Of a stretch of 19,662 nt of DNA, positions 6,901 through 13,783 are shown piece after piece (the first letter of the stretch is position 1; every line of letters starts with the position of its first letter). Position numbers and translations under genes: made by a program. The notes under the pieces are model-generated. The model did not search any database. It saw only the letters and a list, made by a program, of their open reading frames with translations, and was not told the origin of the DNA. The DNA is from Deltaproteobacteria bacterium (GTDB lineage Bacteria; Desulfobacterota; Syntrophia; Syntrophales; UBA2192), in contig JAPLJU010000063.1 of assembly GCA_026388445.1 (NCBI GenBank), positions 1-19,662 on the forward strand, written 5' to 3'.

Positions 6901-8074
6901 GGTTAAGGATTTCTCTGGAGGAAGCCCCCATTTTTTCCTTTACAAAGAGGAGAAGGACTGCAGCAAGGATCGTCAAACCGAGAGATAATGCGTAGGGTGC
7001 ATGCATGCCGATCTGATCCCATAGGAGCCCCGCCAGGAGCGATGCCGGCAGGGCGCATAAGCCGATGACCATCTGAAATCCACCGAGCACGCTTGCCCGG
7101 AACGCTTCGGGGCCGAGTTCCGATACAAAGGCCTTCTGGACGGTGTCAAGGGAGCCACGGTGGAGGCCGTACAGGATAAAGGCTGCAAAGACTGCCCAGG
7201 CGCTCTTCAAGAAGAGAAAAGTCAGGCAGACGAGCCCCCAGAGGACGAAGGAGATCAGGAGAACAAATTTTCGCCCCATCCGGTCCGAGAGCTTACCAAA
7301 GGGGAGTGAACACAGAAAAGCCACGGCGGTAAAGAGAAGATAGAAAACGGGAATGAAAGCGATCTGGAAACCGTAATCCTTCGAGGTGATCAGCAAAAAG
7401 GAGTAACTGAATGAGCCGAGGGCGAATAGGGCGTTCAGAAACATGAAAAGCTGGAGGTTTCGATCCAGGTCGGAGAGCTTGATGCCCTGGTAGATCCTCG
7501 TCTCACCGGTTTCCTTTTCCTGGATCCGGAAGAGAATGAGGAAGACGGCGACGATGGACGGGATAGCGGCGAGAAGAAAGAGATTCCGGTAGCCGAGATA
7601 CTGAAAGAGGAGGATGCAGAGGAGGATACCGCAGACCGCGCCGAGATTGTCCATCGCCCGCAGGAACCCGAAAGACTCGCCCCGGTTGGCCTGGGTCGAA
7701 AGATCGGCTATCATGGCGTCCCTTGGCGCCCCCCTCATCTTACCGGCCCGGTCGAGAATCCGAAAGGGGATCAGGGTCTGCCAGAACGTCGAGAAGGCAT
7801 AGCCGAGGCGGGAGAGGAAGGCGAAGACGTAGCCCAGCCAGATGAACACCTTTCTCTTCCGTATCCTGTCCGAGATGTAGCCGGAGACCGCCTGGGACAC
7901 GGACACGATGGCATCCCCGATGCCGTCGATAAAACCCAGAACGGCCATGTTGGCCCCTAGGGAGGTAACAAAGAGGGGCTAGATGGGATAGATCATGTCT
8001 GACCCCATGTCGTTCAGGAAGGACGCCGCGGCAAAGGTACGGACCGTCTTTTTGCGTCCGGCGTTTTCGTTCAT
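6893..8074 (-). pseudogene. MFS transporter interrupted by an in-frame TAG at codon 32
   Basis: A 12-helix major facilitator superfamily transporter of about 393 codons. The reading starts at ATG 8074, which overlaps the upstream lipoprotein stop (ATGA), and continues in one frame to TGA 6893-6895, but codon 32 is TAG (7979-7981). Before it the product reads FLNDMGSDMIYPI, after it PLFVTSLGANMAVLGFIDG; this is the first helix of an MFS drug/sugar-type exporter. The cytoplasmic loop signature ISDRIRKRK is intact, as is its half-repeat SDRMGRKFVLL. A Trp codon (TGG) at position 32 would restore it by one base. Translation could restart at ATG 7948, which has AGGGG five bases upstream, giving 351 residues without the first helix; such a protein is unlikely to transport. 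Substrate unknown. Confidence 0.85.
7979..7981 (-). other. In-frame amber codon in the MFS gene
   Basis: TAG on the minus strand at codon 32, between MIYPI and PLFVTS, with the frame conserved on both sides. Explanations in order of likelihood: nonsense mutation (for example TGG to TAG), base error in the assembly, or readthrough. TAG ends five of about 18 genes here (PilZ, rhomboid, methyltransferase, NUDIX, TPM), so a genome-wide sense use of TAG is unlikely. Confidence 0.9.
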
Positions 8075-8565
8075 TGGCCGAGATCTTTTGATTTGACGGG
8101 TTCCTTCGTCCCCGCGGGGGGTTCATCCTTTGTCGGGGGTTTCTCCATGCTTTCGGAGGGGGCTGAGCTTTCTTTCAGGAGATTTTCCCGGATGCGGTCG
8201 TGGATGAGTTTCGATGCGAGGGTGCTCCCTGCCATGCCGGTGCGGACGGCCACCTGGGTTTCGTTCTTGGAAACGTATTCCACTGTGATCCGGATCTTCT
8301 CGTCGCTCGCCGTACCTTCCATCGTGCCCTGGGCGATTTTTTTGGTATAGGTCGCGTCCGTTGCCTTCAGATCGAAGAGGGTCCTCTGACAGGCCTTCCA
8401 GACGACGTCCATGGGGAAGTAATAATTTCCATAGAGGGTACCGTCGGTGTAGATGAACTTCCCGGAATCGACGCCGAGCGTCCTTTCTCCGACGACGACG
8501 GCGCAACCCGTAAGGGACAGAGCCAGCACACAACCGATAATGGTCCAGTTTAAATACCTTCTCAT
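8071..8565 (-). CDS. DUF3568-like lipoprotein
   Basis: A small lipoprotein, about 164 residues. The N-terminus MRRYLNWTIIGCVLALSLTGC is a classic lipoprotein signal: two Arg, a hydrophobic core and the lipobox LTGC with Cys21 as the lipidation site. The body (about 30-125) alternates strands and helices (TDGTLYGNYYFPMDVVWKAC, then KIRITVEYVSKNETQVAVRTG) in the way of DUF3568 proteins, whose function is not known. The last 40 residues are low-complexity Pro/Glu/Lys/Ser and probably disordered. The ATG at 8565 is chosen because AAAGGAGAG lies six bases upstream; a TTG 36 bases earlier would spoil the signal peptide. The residue after Cys is Ala, not Asp, so outer membrane targeting is expected by the E. 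coli rule. The stop overlaps the MFS start. Confidence 0.82.
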   Translation of the reverse strand: MRRYLNWTIIGCVLALSLTGCAVVVGERTLGVDSGKFIYTDGTLYGNYYFPMDVVWKACQRTLFDLKATDATYTKKIAQGTMEGTASDEKIRITVEYVSKNETQVAVRTGMAGSTLASKLIHDRIRENLLKESSAPSESMEKPPTKDEPPAGTKEPVKSKDLGQ

Positions 8566-8613
8566 AAGCTCTCCTTTCTCTTCCCGAGGTCCTCGGGTCA
8601 AAGCGCTGTGTTC

Positions 8614-9477
8614 CTACCGCATAAAAAAGCGGATGTAGATGGCCTGCAGTAATGCCGATCCCAGGAAAATGACGGTGATCAGGATAAGGCCGACGGCAAG
8701 GACCTTGTGGGGCATCGTTTCTTTTTTTCTTTCATGGTAGCCCAGGATGAAGCCGAAGCCAATGCCGCTCAGGATGCCTCCGCCGTGAGCCCAGTTGTTG
8801 ATGCCCTGGACCAGGAGTCCGAAAAGGATCAGGCCGATAGTCCAGCCCATGGCCTGCTTGTAGACGGCCTGCCCGTAAAAGCCTCCCCGCGACTTTCCGT
8901 AGTAAAGTATGGCGCCGATGAGGCCGCAGACGCTCGCCGAGGCGCCGAGTGTGAAGGGAACCCCGGCGAAATAGGAAACAACGAAGCCGGCAATGCCGCT
9001 CAGGATGTAGATGACGGCAAAGCGGCTCGTGCCGAATTCATGCATGACGAAGGGGCCGAGCTGCCAGAGGGCGGCCATGTTGAAGAAGATGTGAAGGATC
9101 CCTCCGTGGAGGAAGGAAGCCGTGAGAACGGTCCACCAGCGACCAAAGCCGTCGATGGGAATGGTTCCCGAGGCGCCGAGAAGGATCAGGCTCTGCGACG
9201 ATGGTGAGAGAAACCTGAAAGGGTTGGCTGAAAATCCCAGGTCGGACACATTCAGTGCGAGGGACAGGATGAAGAACGCGATGTTCGTGTAGATGATGAT
9301 CTGGATGAGATGGTCGGGATTCAGAAGAGAGATCCTGAGAAGCCTTTCCCTGACAGCCGATCCGGGCCTTGAAAGCCCGCAGTATGGGCAGGTGAGCTCG
9401 TCCCGGCTGATGAGTTTCCGGCAGTTGGGACAGAGCATGGATTTTTTTTCAGTGTCGTTCAAAAACGTCCCATCCAT
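8614..9477 (-). CDS. Rhomboid intramembrane serine protease with N-terminal zinc ribbon
   Basis: A membrane-embedded serine protease of the rhomboid (S54) family. A zinc ribbon comes first: CPNC, then 10 residues, then CPYC. About six to seven membrane helices follow. Catalytic elements are visible: LHGGILHIFFNMAALW (His and Asn near the oxyanion hole), GASASVCG with the nucleophile Ser180 (instead of the common GASG), and NWAHGGG with the catalytic His231. A basic HERKKE segment precedes a last helix. Numbering is from ATG 9477; a later ATG at 9438, immediately before the zinc ribbon, is also possible. A GTG at 9510 would fall inside the predicted promoter and is rejected. Substrates are unknown. 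It starts the operon with the lipoprotein (48-base gap), the MFS gene and SfsA-DUF123. Confidence 0.88.
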   Translation of the reverse strand: MDGTFLNDTEKKSMLCPNCRKLISRDELTCPYCGLSRPGSAVRERLLRISLLNPDHLIQIIIYTNIAFFILSLALNVSDLGFSANPFRFLSPSSQSLILLGASGTIPIDGFGRWWTVLTASFLHGGILHIFFNMAALWQLGPFVMHEFGTSRFAVIYILSGIAGFVVSYFAGVPFTLGASASVCGLIGAILYYGKSRGGFYGQAVYKQAMGWTIGLILFGLLVQGINNWAHGGGILSGIGFGFILGYHERKKETMPHKVLAVGLILITVIFLGSALLQAIYIRFFMR

Positions 9478-9500
9478 CAAAGACTTACAGAATTTTAGGT

Positions 9501-9530
9501 GGCATAGCACATAAATTTCAGAGATGTCAA
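9501..9530 (-). promoter_or_regulatory. Sigma-70 promoter candidate for the rhomboid operon
   Basis: Minus strand TTGACA (9530-9525), an 18-base spacer and TATGCC (9506-9501). The -35 is a perfect match, the -10 matches only the first three bases. Transcription would begin near 9494, 17 bases before ATG 9477, which argues against the GTG start at 9510. Confidence 0.45.
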
Positions 9531-9551
9531 GGCATCCGCTCCAGCCGTCTA

Positions 9552-9580
9552 TTTACGGCCGTTGAGATTACTGATATAAG
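9552..9580 (+). promoter_or_regulatory. Sigma-70 promoter candidate for the RNA methyltransferase gene
   Basis: TTTACG (9552-9557), 17-base spacer, TATAAG (9575-9580), located 25 bases before the ATG at 9605. It lies back to back with the rhomboid promoter, so the 9478-9604 gap serves two divergent units. Confidence 0.45.
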
Positions 9581-9604
9581 CAGAAGAAAGTCAAGCAAAC
9601 GGGT

Positions 9605-10801
9605 ATGGATATGACGCAGACGACTCCCTTTAAAACCGGTCAGGTGCTCACAGCCGAGATCCGTGCCGTTGCCTTCGGTGGTGACGGCCTGGCGAGGGTT
9701 GACGGCTTCGTCGTCTTCGTGCCCTTCACGCTCGACGGGGATATCGTGGAGATCGAGATCCGGGAGGTGAAAAAGAAATTTCTCCGGGGCAGACTGCGGA
9801 AGATCCTTACACCCTCTGTACACCGAGTGAACCCGCCCTGTCCGTATTTCGGGAAATGCGGCGGCTGCCAGTACCAGCATATCGATTACGAAAAGCAGCT
9901 CGAGATCAAGATGCAGCAGGTCATCGACTCGTTCGAACGGGTGGGCGGACTTAAATCGCCGCCCGTTGAAAGGATCATCCCGTCACCGCTCATATACGGT
10001 TACCGCGGGAAGGGAGAATACCATGTCCAGCCCGTGGCCGGAAAAAACCCTGTGATCGGTTTTCTCGATGTGAGCGGGCGAAGGCTGGTGGATATCGAGA
10101 GATGCGGGATCATGGATAAGTCCATCAACGAGTCCTGCGCCGCCTTTCGACGAAGTATGGCTAAGGGGGATATCCATCCCGGGGAGTCAAGGCTGATCCT
10201 TTGGTCCCGGGATAACGGGGACACGGATGAAACAGTCGACCGCGTTCGTCGGAGGGTCAAAGAGCGAGTTTTCATTGTACCGCGGGAAGGTTTCTTTCAG
10301 GCCAACAGGGCCCTCGTGGAGGTTCTGGTAGATGAAGTGATCCGATTGAGCGCTCTTTCGAAAGCGGACCGTGTGATTGAGTGCTACTGTGGATCAGGCC
10401 TTTTTTCGGCATTCCTCGCCGAGAGGTGCAGGTCCTTCGCCGGCGTCGAAATGGACGAAGAGGCCGTCGGATACGCCCGGGAAAATCTCAAGGGGGTCTC
10501 CAACAGCACCTTTTTCTGCGGCGATGTAAAGGACGTCCTCCAGGAGGATTTTTTCAAAGAAGGGCCCGCCGATGTGATCGTGATGGATCCGCCGAGAAGG
10601 GGCTGCGAAAAGGACGTCCTCCGGGCGATCGCAACCATGGCACCGCGAAAAGTCGTTTATGTCGCCTGTGACCCCGTAACCCAGGCGAGGGACATTGCTT
10701 TTTTTATTCGGGAAGGGTATGGGTTGAAGACGGTCCAGCCCCTGGACATGTTTCCGCAGACGAAACATATCGAGGCCGTAGCCCTTCTGGAAAGACGATA
10801 G
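9605..10801 (+). CDS. rlmD: RNA (uracil-C5)-methyltransferase, RlmD/RumA type
   Basis: S-adenosylmethionine-dependent enzyme that methylates C5 of a uridine in rRNA (or tRNA for relatives). 398 residues. An N-terminal TRAM domain (about 10-68) with AVAFGGDGLARVDGFVVFVP binds RNA. Four cysteines for a [4Fe-4S] cluster follow: Cys79, Cys85, Cys88 (CPYFGKCGGCQYQH) and Cys167 (ERCGI). The Rossmann methyltransferase domain has VIECYCGSGLFSAFLA (SAM loop), the DPPRRG motif (Asp328) and the catalytic VACDPVTQARD with nucleophile Cys355. The C-terminal QTKHIEAVALL is typical. The iron-sulfur cluster favours RumA/RlmD over TrmA, but the target uridine (U1939, U747 or both) cannot be told from sequence. 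ATG 9605 or the ATG two codons later may start it; upstream ribosome binding is weak. Confidence 0.92.
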   Translation: MDMTQTTPFKTGQVLTAEIRAVAFGGDGLARVDGFVVFVPFTLDGDIVEIEIREVKKKFLRGRLRKILTPSVHRVNPPCPYFGKCGGCQYQHIDYEKQLEIKMQQVIDSFERVGGLKSPPVERIIPSPLIYGYRGKGEYHVQPVAGKNPVIGFLDVSGRRLVDIERCGIMDKSINESCAAFRRSMAKGDIHPGESRLILWSRDNGDTDETVDRVRRRVKERVFIVPREGFFQANRALVEVLVDEVIRLSALSKADRVIECYCGSGLFSAFLAERCRSFAGVEMDEEAVGYARENLKGVSNSTFFCGDVKDVLQEDFFKEGPADVIVMDPPRRGCEKDVLRAIATMAPRKVVYVACDPVTQARDIAFFIREGYGLKTVQPLDMFPQTKHIEAVALLERR

Positions 10802-10838
10802 GGTTTCCGGCCGGGGATACATTCCGGGCCGGGAGGCC

Positions 10839-10867
10839 TTTACATCCATCAGGGTTTTTTCTATATT
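10839..10867 (+). promoter_or_regulatory. Sigma-70 promoter for the NUDIX gene
   Basis: TTTACA (10839-10844), 17-base spacer, TATATT (10862-10867): five of six matches in each box at ideal spacing. Expected transcription start is near 10874. A GC-rich inverted repeat (CCGGCC/GGCCGG, 10808-10832) lies just upstream but is not followed by a T run, so it is not scored as a terminator. Confidence 0.6.
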
Positions 10868-10927
10868 ACGATTCGTTAAAAAAACCTTCTGAATGTGACC
10901 GAATGGGAGGGAGCGCAGTTTACGATC

Positions 10928-11773
10928 ATGTATGCAAAACCGACAGACGCCGCAACGGTCATGGTCATCAGGAAGCAACACACCGATCGCGAGAGGGACA
11001 TCGAAGTTCTCATGGTCCTGAGGAATCGATCGAGCCGTTTCGTCCCGGGATATCACGTCTATCCCGGGGGGATCCTCGATCCCGAGGACTACGCACCGGG
11101 GGTCGAGCGCTTCTGTACGGGCATGGACCGGAAGAAAGCCCTCGAGATCCTTCCAAACATGTCGAAACCCGAAAAGGCCATCGGGGCCTGGGTTGCGGGT
11201 ATACGGGAGACATTCGAAGAGGCGGGGATCCTGATCGCAAAAAAGCGTGACGGCTCATCTGTTTTTATCAGAACGGAGGAAGAGAAGAAAAGGCTGTACG
11301 GATACCGGCGGGCCCTCAATAGCGGTGAAATGAAGTTCACGGAATTTCTGGAAAAAGAAGATCTCATCCTTCCCCTCGACCGGCTCCATTATTTTTCCCA
11401 CTGGATCACGCCTGAGCCGCTGCCACTGCGCTATGACGTGCGGTTCTTCCTGGCCGAGACGCCCGAGGGGCAGGAGGTCATGCATGACGGCCTGGAGCTC
11501 ACGGAACATCTCTGGGTCAGTCCGGGGAAGGCCCTCGGACTCTATGAGAAGGGGGAGTTCGGTATGGTGCTGCCCCAGATCATGACGCTGGTGGAACTCT
11601 CCCGGTTCAAGACGGTGGAAGACGCCATCCGCTCCACGCAAGGGAAAAAGGTCCCGGCCAACCTGACGAAGATCAGGCGGATGAACGGGCAGGACGTGGA
11701 GGTCATGCCCGATGGATCGGTATTCGAGGGCCGCCTGCCGGTCTACTCCTGGCCCCATGAAGACAGTGACTAG
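10928..11773 (+). CDS. NUDIX hydrolase (NUDT19-like)
   Basis: A hydrolase of the NUDIX fold, which cleaves nucleoside diphosphates linked to another moiety. About 281 residues, long for the fold. The catalytic helix signature is split: PGGILDPED (Gly47-Gly48) and, after an insertion of about 40 residues, IRETFEEAGIL (Arg93-Glu94, Glu97-Glu98), giving the REx2EE metal site. A long insert in the Nudix box is known from NUDT19/RP2p-type enzymes, some of which act on CoA derivatives, so CoA or acyl-CoA is a plausible substrate but not shown. ATG 10928 is preferred because AKPTDAATVMVIR begins the first strand right after it and a GGGAGGGAG lies 14 bases upstream; GTG 10895 lacks a ribosome binding site. 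It has its own promoter and ends before the strong terminator. Confidence 0.85.
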   Translation: MYAKPTDAATVMVIRKQHTDRERDIEVLMVLRNRSSRFVPGYHVYPGGILDPEDYAPGVERFCTGMDRKKALEILPNMSKPEKAIGAWVAGIRETFEEAGILIAKKRDGSSVFIRTEEEKKRLYGYRRALNSGEMKFTEFLEKEDLILPLDRLHYFSHWITPEPLPLRYDVRFFLAETPEGQEVMHDGLELTEHLWVSPGKALGLYEKGEFGMVLPQIMTLVELSRFKTVEDAIRSTQGKKVPANLTKIRRMNGQDVEVMPDGSVFEGRLPVYSWPHEDSD

Positions 11774-11841
11774 TGGCCAGTGGTGAGTGAAGATAAGAAA
11801 TTAATCCTCTACGTTTTCACGATTCATGGCGGCTATACGAA

Positions 11842-11871
11842 AAAAGCAGGGTCATGTTTGACCCTGCTTTT
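11842..11871. terminator. Bidirectional intrinsic terminator between convergent genes
   Basis: A perfect 13-bp stem (11842-11854 with 11859-11871; core GCAGGGTCA / TGACCCTGC) and a four-base TGTT loop. Flanking A and T runs give a T tract in each direction: CTTTTCATTT on the plus strand and six T on the minus strand (11845-11840). It serves the NUDIX gene and the rhodanese gene, which converge here. Confidence 0.92.
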
Positions 11872-11962
11872 CATTTGACCCTTTGAACAGCAGGAGATTC
11901 GTCTGCTGATGGGGGGCGAACCCTCACTCTGCAATCAGAGGCGCTTGAATCTGAGATTTGCT

Positions 11963-12853
11963 TCAGCGGATCACAGGAAGCAAAGGATCCTTTGTCCACT
12001 CTTCGAAAGAGCCGTCGTAGAGCTTCACATTCTTGTACCCGAGGACATGCGACAGGATGAAAGCCCAGGTGGGACAGCACTTGCCGGTGTCGCAGTAGGT
12101 GATAATCTCCCTGGACCTGTCGGCCCCCACCACTGTGGTCACAATGGCCTCAAGCTCTTCTTTCTTTTTAAACGTGCCGAGCTTCGTATATGCTTCCGAC
12201 GCGGGCAGATTGACGGCCCCCGGGATTCGGCCGGCCTTTTCCACAAACTCCTGTTTTTTCTCCCCGCTGAACAAAGTAGGTTCACGCACATCGAGAAAAG
12301 TCGCTTTCCCGAGACGGCTGGCCACGTAGGCCTTCTCTACATGCAGTTGCTTGTTCAGTTTGCCCCTGTAAACGGTTTTTTTCGGTGTGACCGGTTCTGT
12401 GGAAATCGGCCTCTTCTCTCGAACCCACTTTTCATGGCCGCCGTCAAGAATGCTGACATTCTCCAGACCCGCGTACTGGAGGGTGCAAAGGACGCGGGGA
12501 GCCATGGCCTGGTAGAAACAATGGTATGTCTTGCAGATAATCACTACGTGAGAATCCGCCCGGATTCCAAGGTCCCCGATGGAATCGAAGAGATCATCTT
12601 CACGTGGATATTCTGTGTGCTTTTCACCTTCCATAGATATCCACATGCCGTAATAGGCGCTTATGGCACCCGGTATATGGCCTTCCCGGTATTCCTCGGG
12701 TTTCCTGATGTCTATCATGACGAGCCGGGGGTTGTTCAGATTGGCTGCCAGCCATTCCGTGGAAACGATGGGGTCAATATCATGGGCAGAGACGGGAGAG
12801 AGAAGCAGCACCAGGGAGAAAAGAAGAAAGGCTGGAAAAGAAAGCTTTTTCAT
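11963..12853 (-). CDS. Exported two-domain rhodanese-like sulfurtransferase
   Basis: 296 residues with a cleavable Sec signal (MKKLSFPAFLLFSLVLLLSPVSA, cut before His24), so it acts in the periplasm. Two rhodanese domains follow (about 27-150 and 170-293). Domain 1 has IDIRKPEEYREGHIPGAI and a Cys107 in its loop position (CKTYHCF); domain 2 has FLDVREPTLF, GRIPGAVNLP and the active-site loop CDTGKCC with Cys254 as the persulfide-carrying residue. Thiosulfate:cyanide sulfurtransferases of this length usually have a CxxGxxA/S loop and an inactive first domain; here extra cysteines sit in both loops (112, 259, 260). Start ATG 12853 follows GGGAGGAA; an upstream in-frame ATG (12892) lacks one. 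Driven by the promoter at 12962-12990. Single-gene unit ended by the bidirectional terminator. Confidence 0.87.
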   Translation of the reverse strand: MKKLSFPAFLLFSLVLLLSPVSAHDIDPIVSTEWLAANLNNPRLVMIDIRKPEEYREGHIPGAISAYYGMWISMEGEKHTEYPREDDLFDSIGDLGIRADSHVVIICKTYHCFYQAMAPRVLCTLQYAGLENVSILDGGHEKWVREKRPISTEPVTPKKTVYRGKLNKQLHVEKAYVASRLGKATFLDVREPTLFSGEKKQEFVEKAGRIPGAVNLPASEAYTKLGTFKKKEELEAIVTTVVGADRSREIITYCDTGKCCPTWAFILSHVLGYKNVKLYDGSFEEWTKDPLLPVIR

Positions 12854-12961
12854 TTTGATTCCTCCCTTCGCGGAAATTCTCGATGGATCCAAAAAAAGAG
12901 ACTGGTTTGTTCTTTTGTTTTCTCCCCCCGTGAAACGGTTTTATGGGATGGCGTGTCTTAT

Positions 12962-12990
12962 AAATTAGCATGCGACAGGATAATGGTCAA
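12962..12990 (-). promoter_or_regulatory. Sigma-70 promoter of the rhodanese gene
   Basis: Minus strand TTGACC (12990-12985), 17-base spacer, TAATTT (12967-12962). The 5' leader to ATG 12853 is about 100 bases and holds a poly-T tract (12897-12891, on the minus strand) but no clear structure. An inverted repeat covers the -35 box (see next feature). Confidence 0.6.
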
Positions 12991-13002
12991 CCGTCATTAT
13001 CC
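12978..13002. promoter_or_regulatory. Operator-like inverted repeat over the rhodanese -35 box
   Basis: GGATAATG (12978-12985) and CATTATCC (12995-13002), a perfect 8-bp inverted repeat with a nine-base centre. The centre and one arm contain the -35 hexamer TTGACC. The centre-to-centre spacing of 17 bases fits a dimeric DNA-binding regulator. No regulator gene lies next to it. The remaining bases up to 13144 show nothing recognisable. Confidence 0.5.
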
Positions 13003-13144
13003 GGCGGCGGTGCCATCATATCCGTCAAAACGCGCTGCAGAGAAAAGTCAAGAAAGCCACCTCGCCCTGTATTAGAATACCGATGAGGCAATGAGGGACA
13101 CGTTCTTGATTCTACCTCGAGCCCTTCGCCTTGTGCCTGTTTTT

Positions 13145-13714
13145 TTAGAACTTGACCTGCGGGGCTGTCTTCGCGGCCTCGGGCGCTTCGAAGAATGTCC
13201 CCTGCTTGAAGCCGAAGATGCCTGCCAGCAGGTTCGCCGGGAAGCTCCTCACGGCGACATTGTACTTCTGGACGGTCTCGTTGTATCGTCTCCTTTCGAC
13301 GGAGATCCTGTTTTCCGTTCCTGCCAGTTCGTCCTGGAGCTTCATGAAATTCTGATTGGACTTGAGCTCCGGGTAATTTTCCACGACGACGAGAAGCCGG
13401 CTGAGGGCCGATGTGAGTTCATTGTTGGCCTGGATCTTTTCGGGAATGGTCCCGGCGCCGCCCACCTTCGCGCGGGCGTTGGTCACCTCGATGAAAACCT
13501 CCCTTTCCTGCTTGGCATATCCCTTGACGGTTTCCACGAGATTCGGGATCAGGTCGGCACGCCGCTGAAGCTGGTTTTCCACCTGGCCCCAGGCCGACTT
13601 GACGGCCTCATCCAGGGACACGAAGTTGTTGTAGGTACCCTTCACGAAAGAATAAAGAAGGATAGCGATGACGAGAAGGGCTCCCAGCCCGATCAAAAGA
13701 CCTTTTTTCCCCAT
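13145..13714 (-). CDS. lemA: LemA family protein
   Basis: A 189-residue membrane-anchored protein of the LemA family. An N-terminal signal anchor (about 5-24, GLLIGLGALLVIAILLYSF) is followed by a long four-helix bundle. Hallmarks: YNNFVSLDEAVKSAWGQVENQLQRR, ADLIPNLVETVKGYAKQE, the middle YPELKSNQNFMKLQDELAGTENRI, and the closing YN..V..FPANLLAGIFGF. LemA genes are commonly found with TPM-domain proteins, as here, and are linked to membrane or envelope processes, but their biochemical role is not established. Start ATG 13714 has AGGAGG about 11 bases upstream. It is the last gene of the operon, 69 bases after the nucleotidyltransferase gene; this gap shows no promoter I trust. Confidence 0.95.
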   Translation of the reverse strand: MGKKGLLIGLGALLVIAILLYSFVKGTYNNFVSLDEAVKSAWGQVENQLQRRADLIPNLVETVKGYAKQEREVFIEVTNARAKVGGAGTIPEKIQANNELTSALSRLLVVVENYPELKSNQNFMKLQDELAGTENRISVERRRYNETVQKYNVAVRSFPANLLAGIFGFKQGTFFEAPEAAKTAPQVKF

Positions 13715-13783
13715 GAGTGTCTGAACCTCCTTTCTGACAGCGATCTGACAACGATCCTCGAGTTCCTGTTCTTCACCTTAACT

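Noticed and set aside
7979..7981. Pyrrolysine or other genetic recoding of TAG
   Set aside because: TAG terminates about a quarter of the genes in the window and no stem-loop element follows the codon; a point mutation or base error is simpler. Kept only as a check in the findings.
10808..10860. Rho-independent terminator after the RNA methyltransferase gene
   Set aside because: The CCGGCC/GGCCGG stem is not followed by a T run; the later T6 tract belongs to the spacer of a good promoter for the NUDIX gene.
11909..13075. Open frame of 388 codons on the plus strand opposite the rhodanese gene
   Set aside because: The minus-strand rhodanese has a signal peptide, ribosome binding site, promoter and two domains. 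The plus frame reads through the terminator side and has no recognisable fold.
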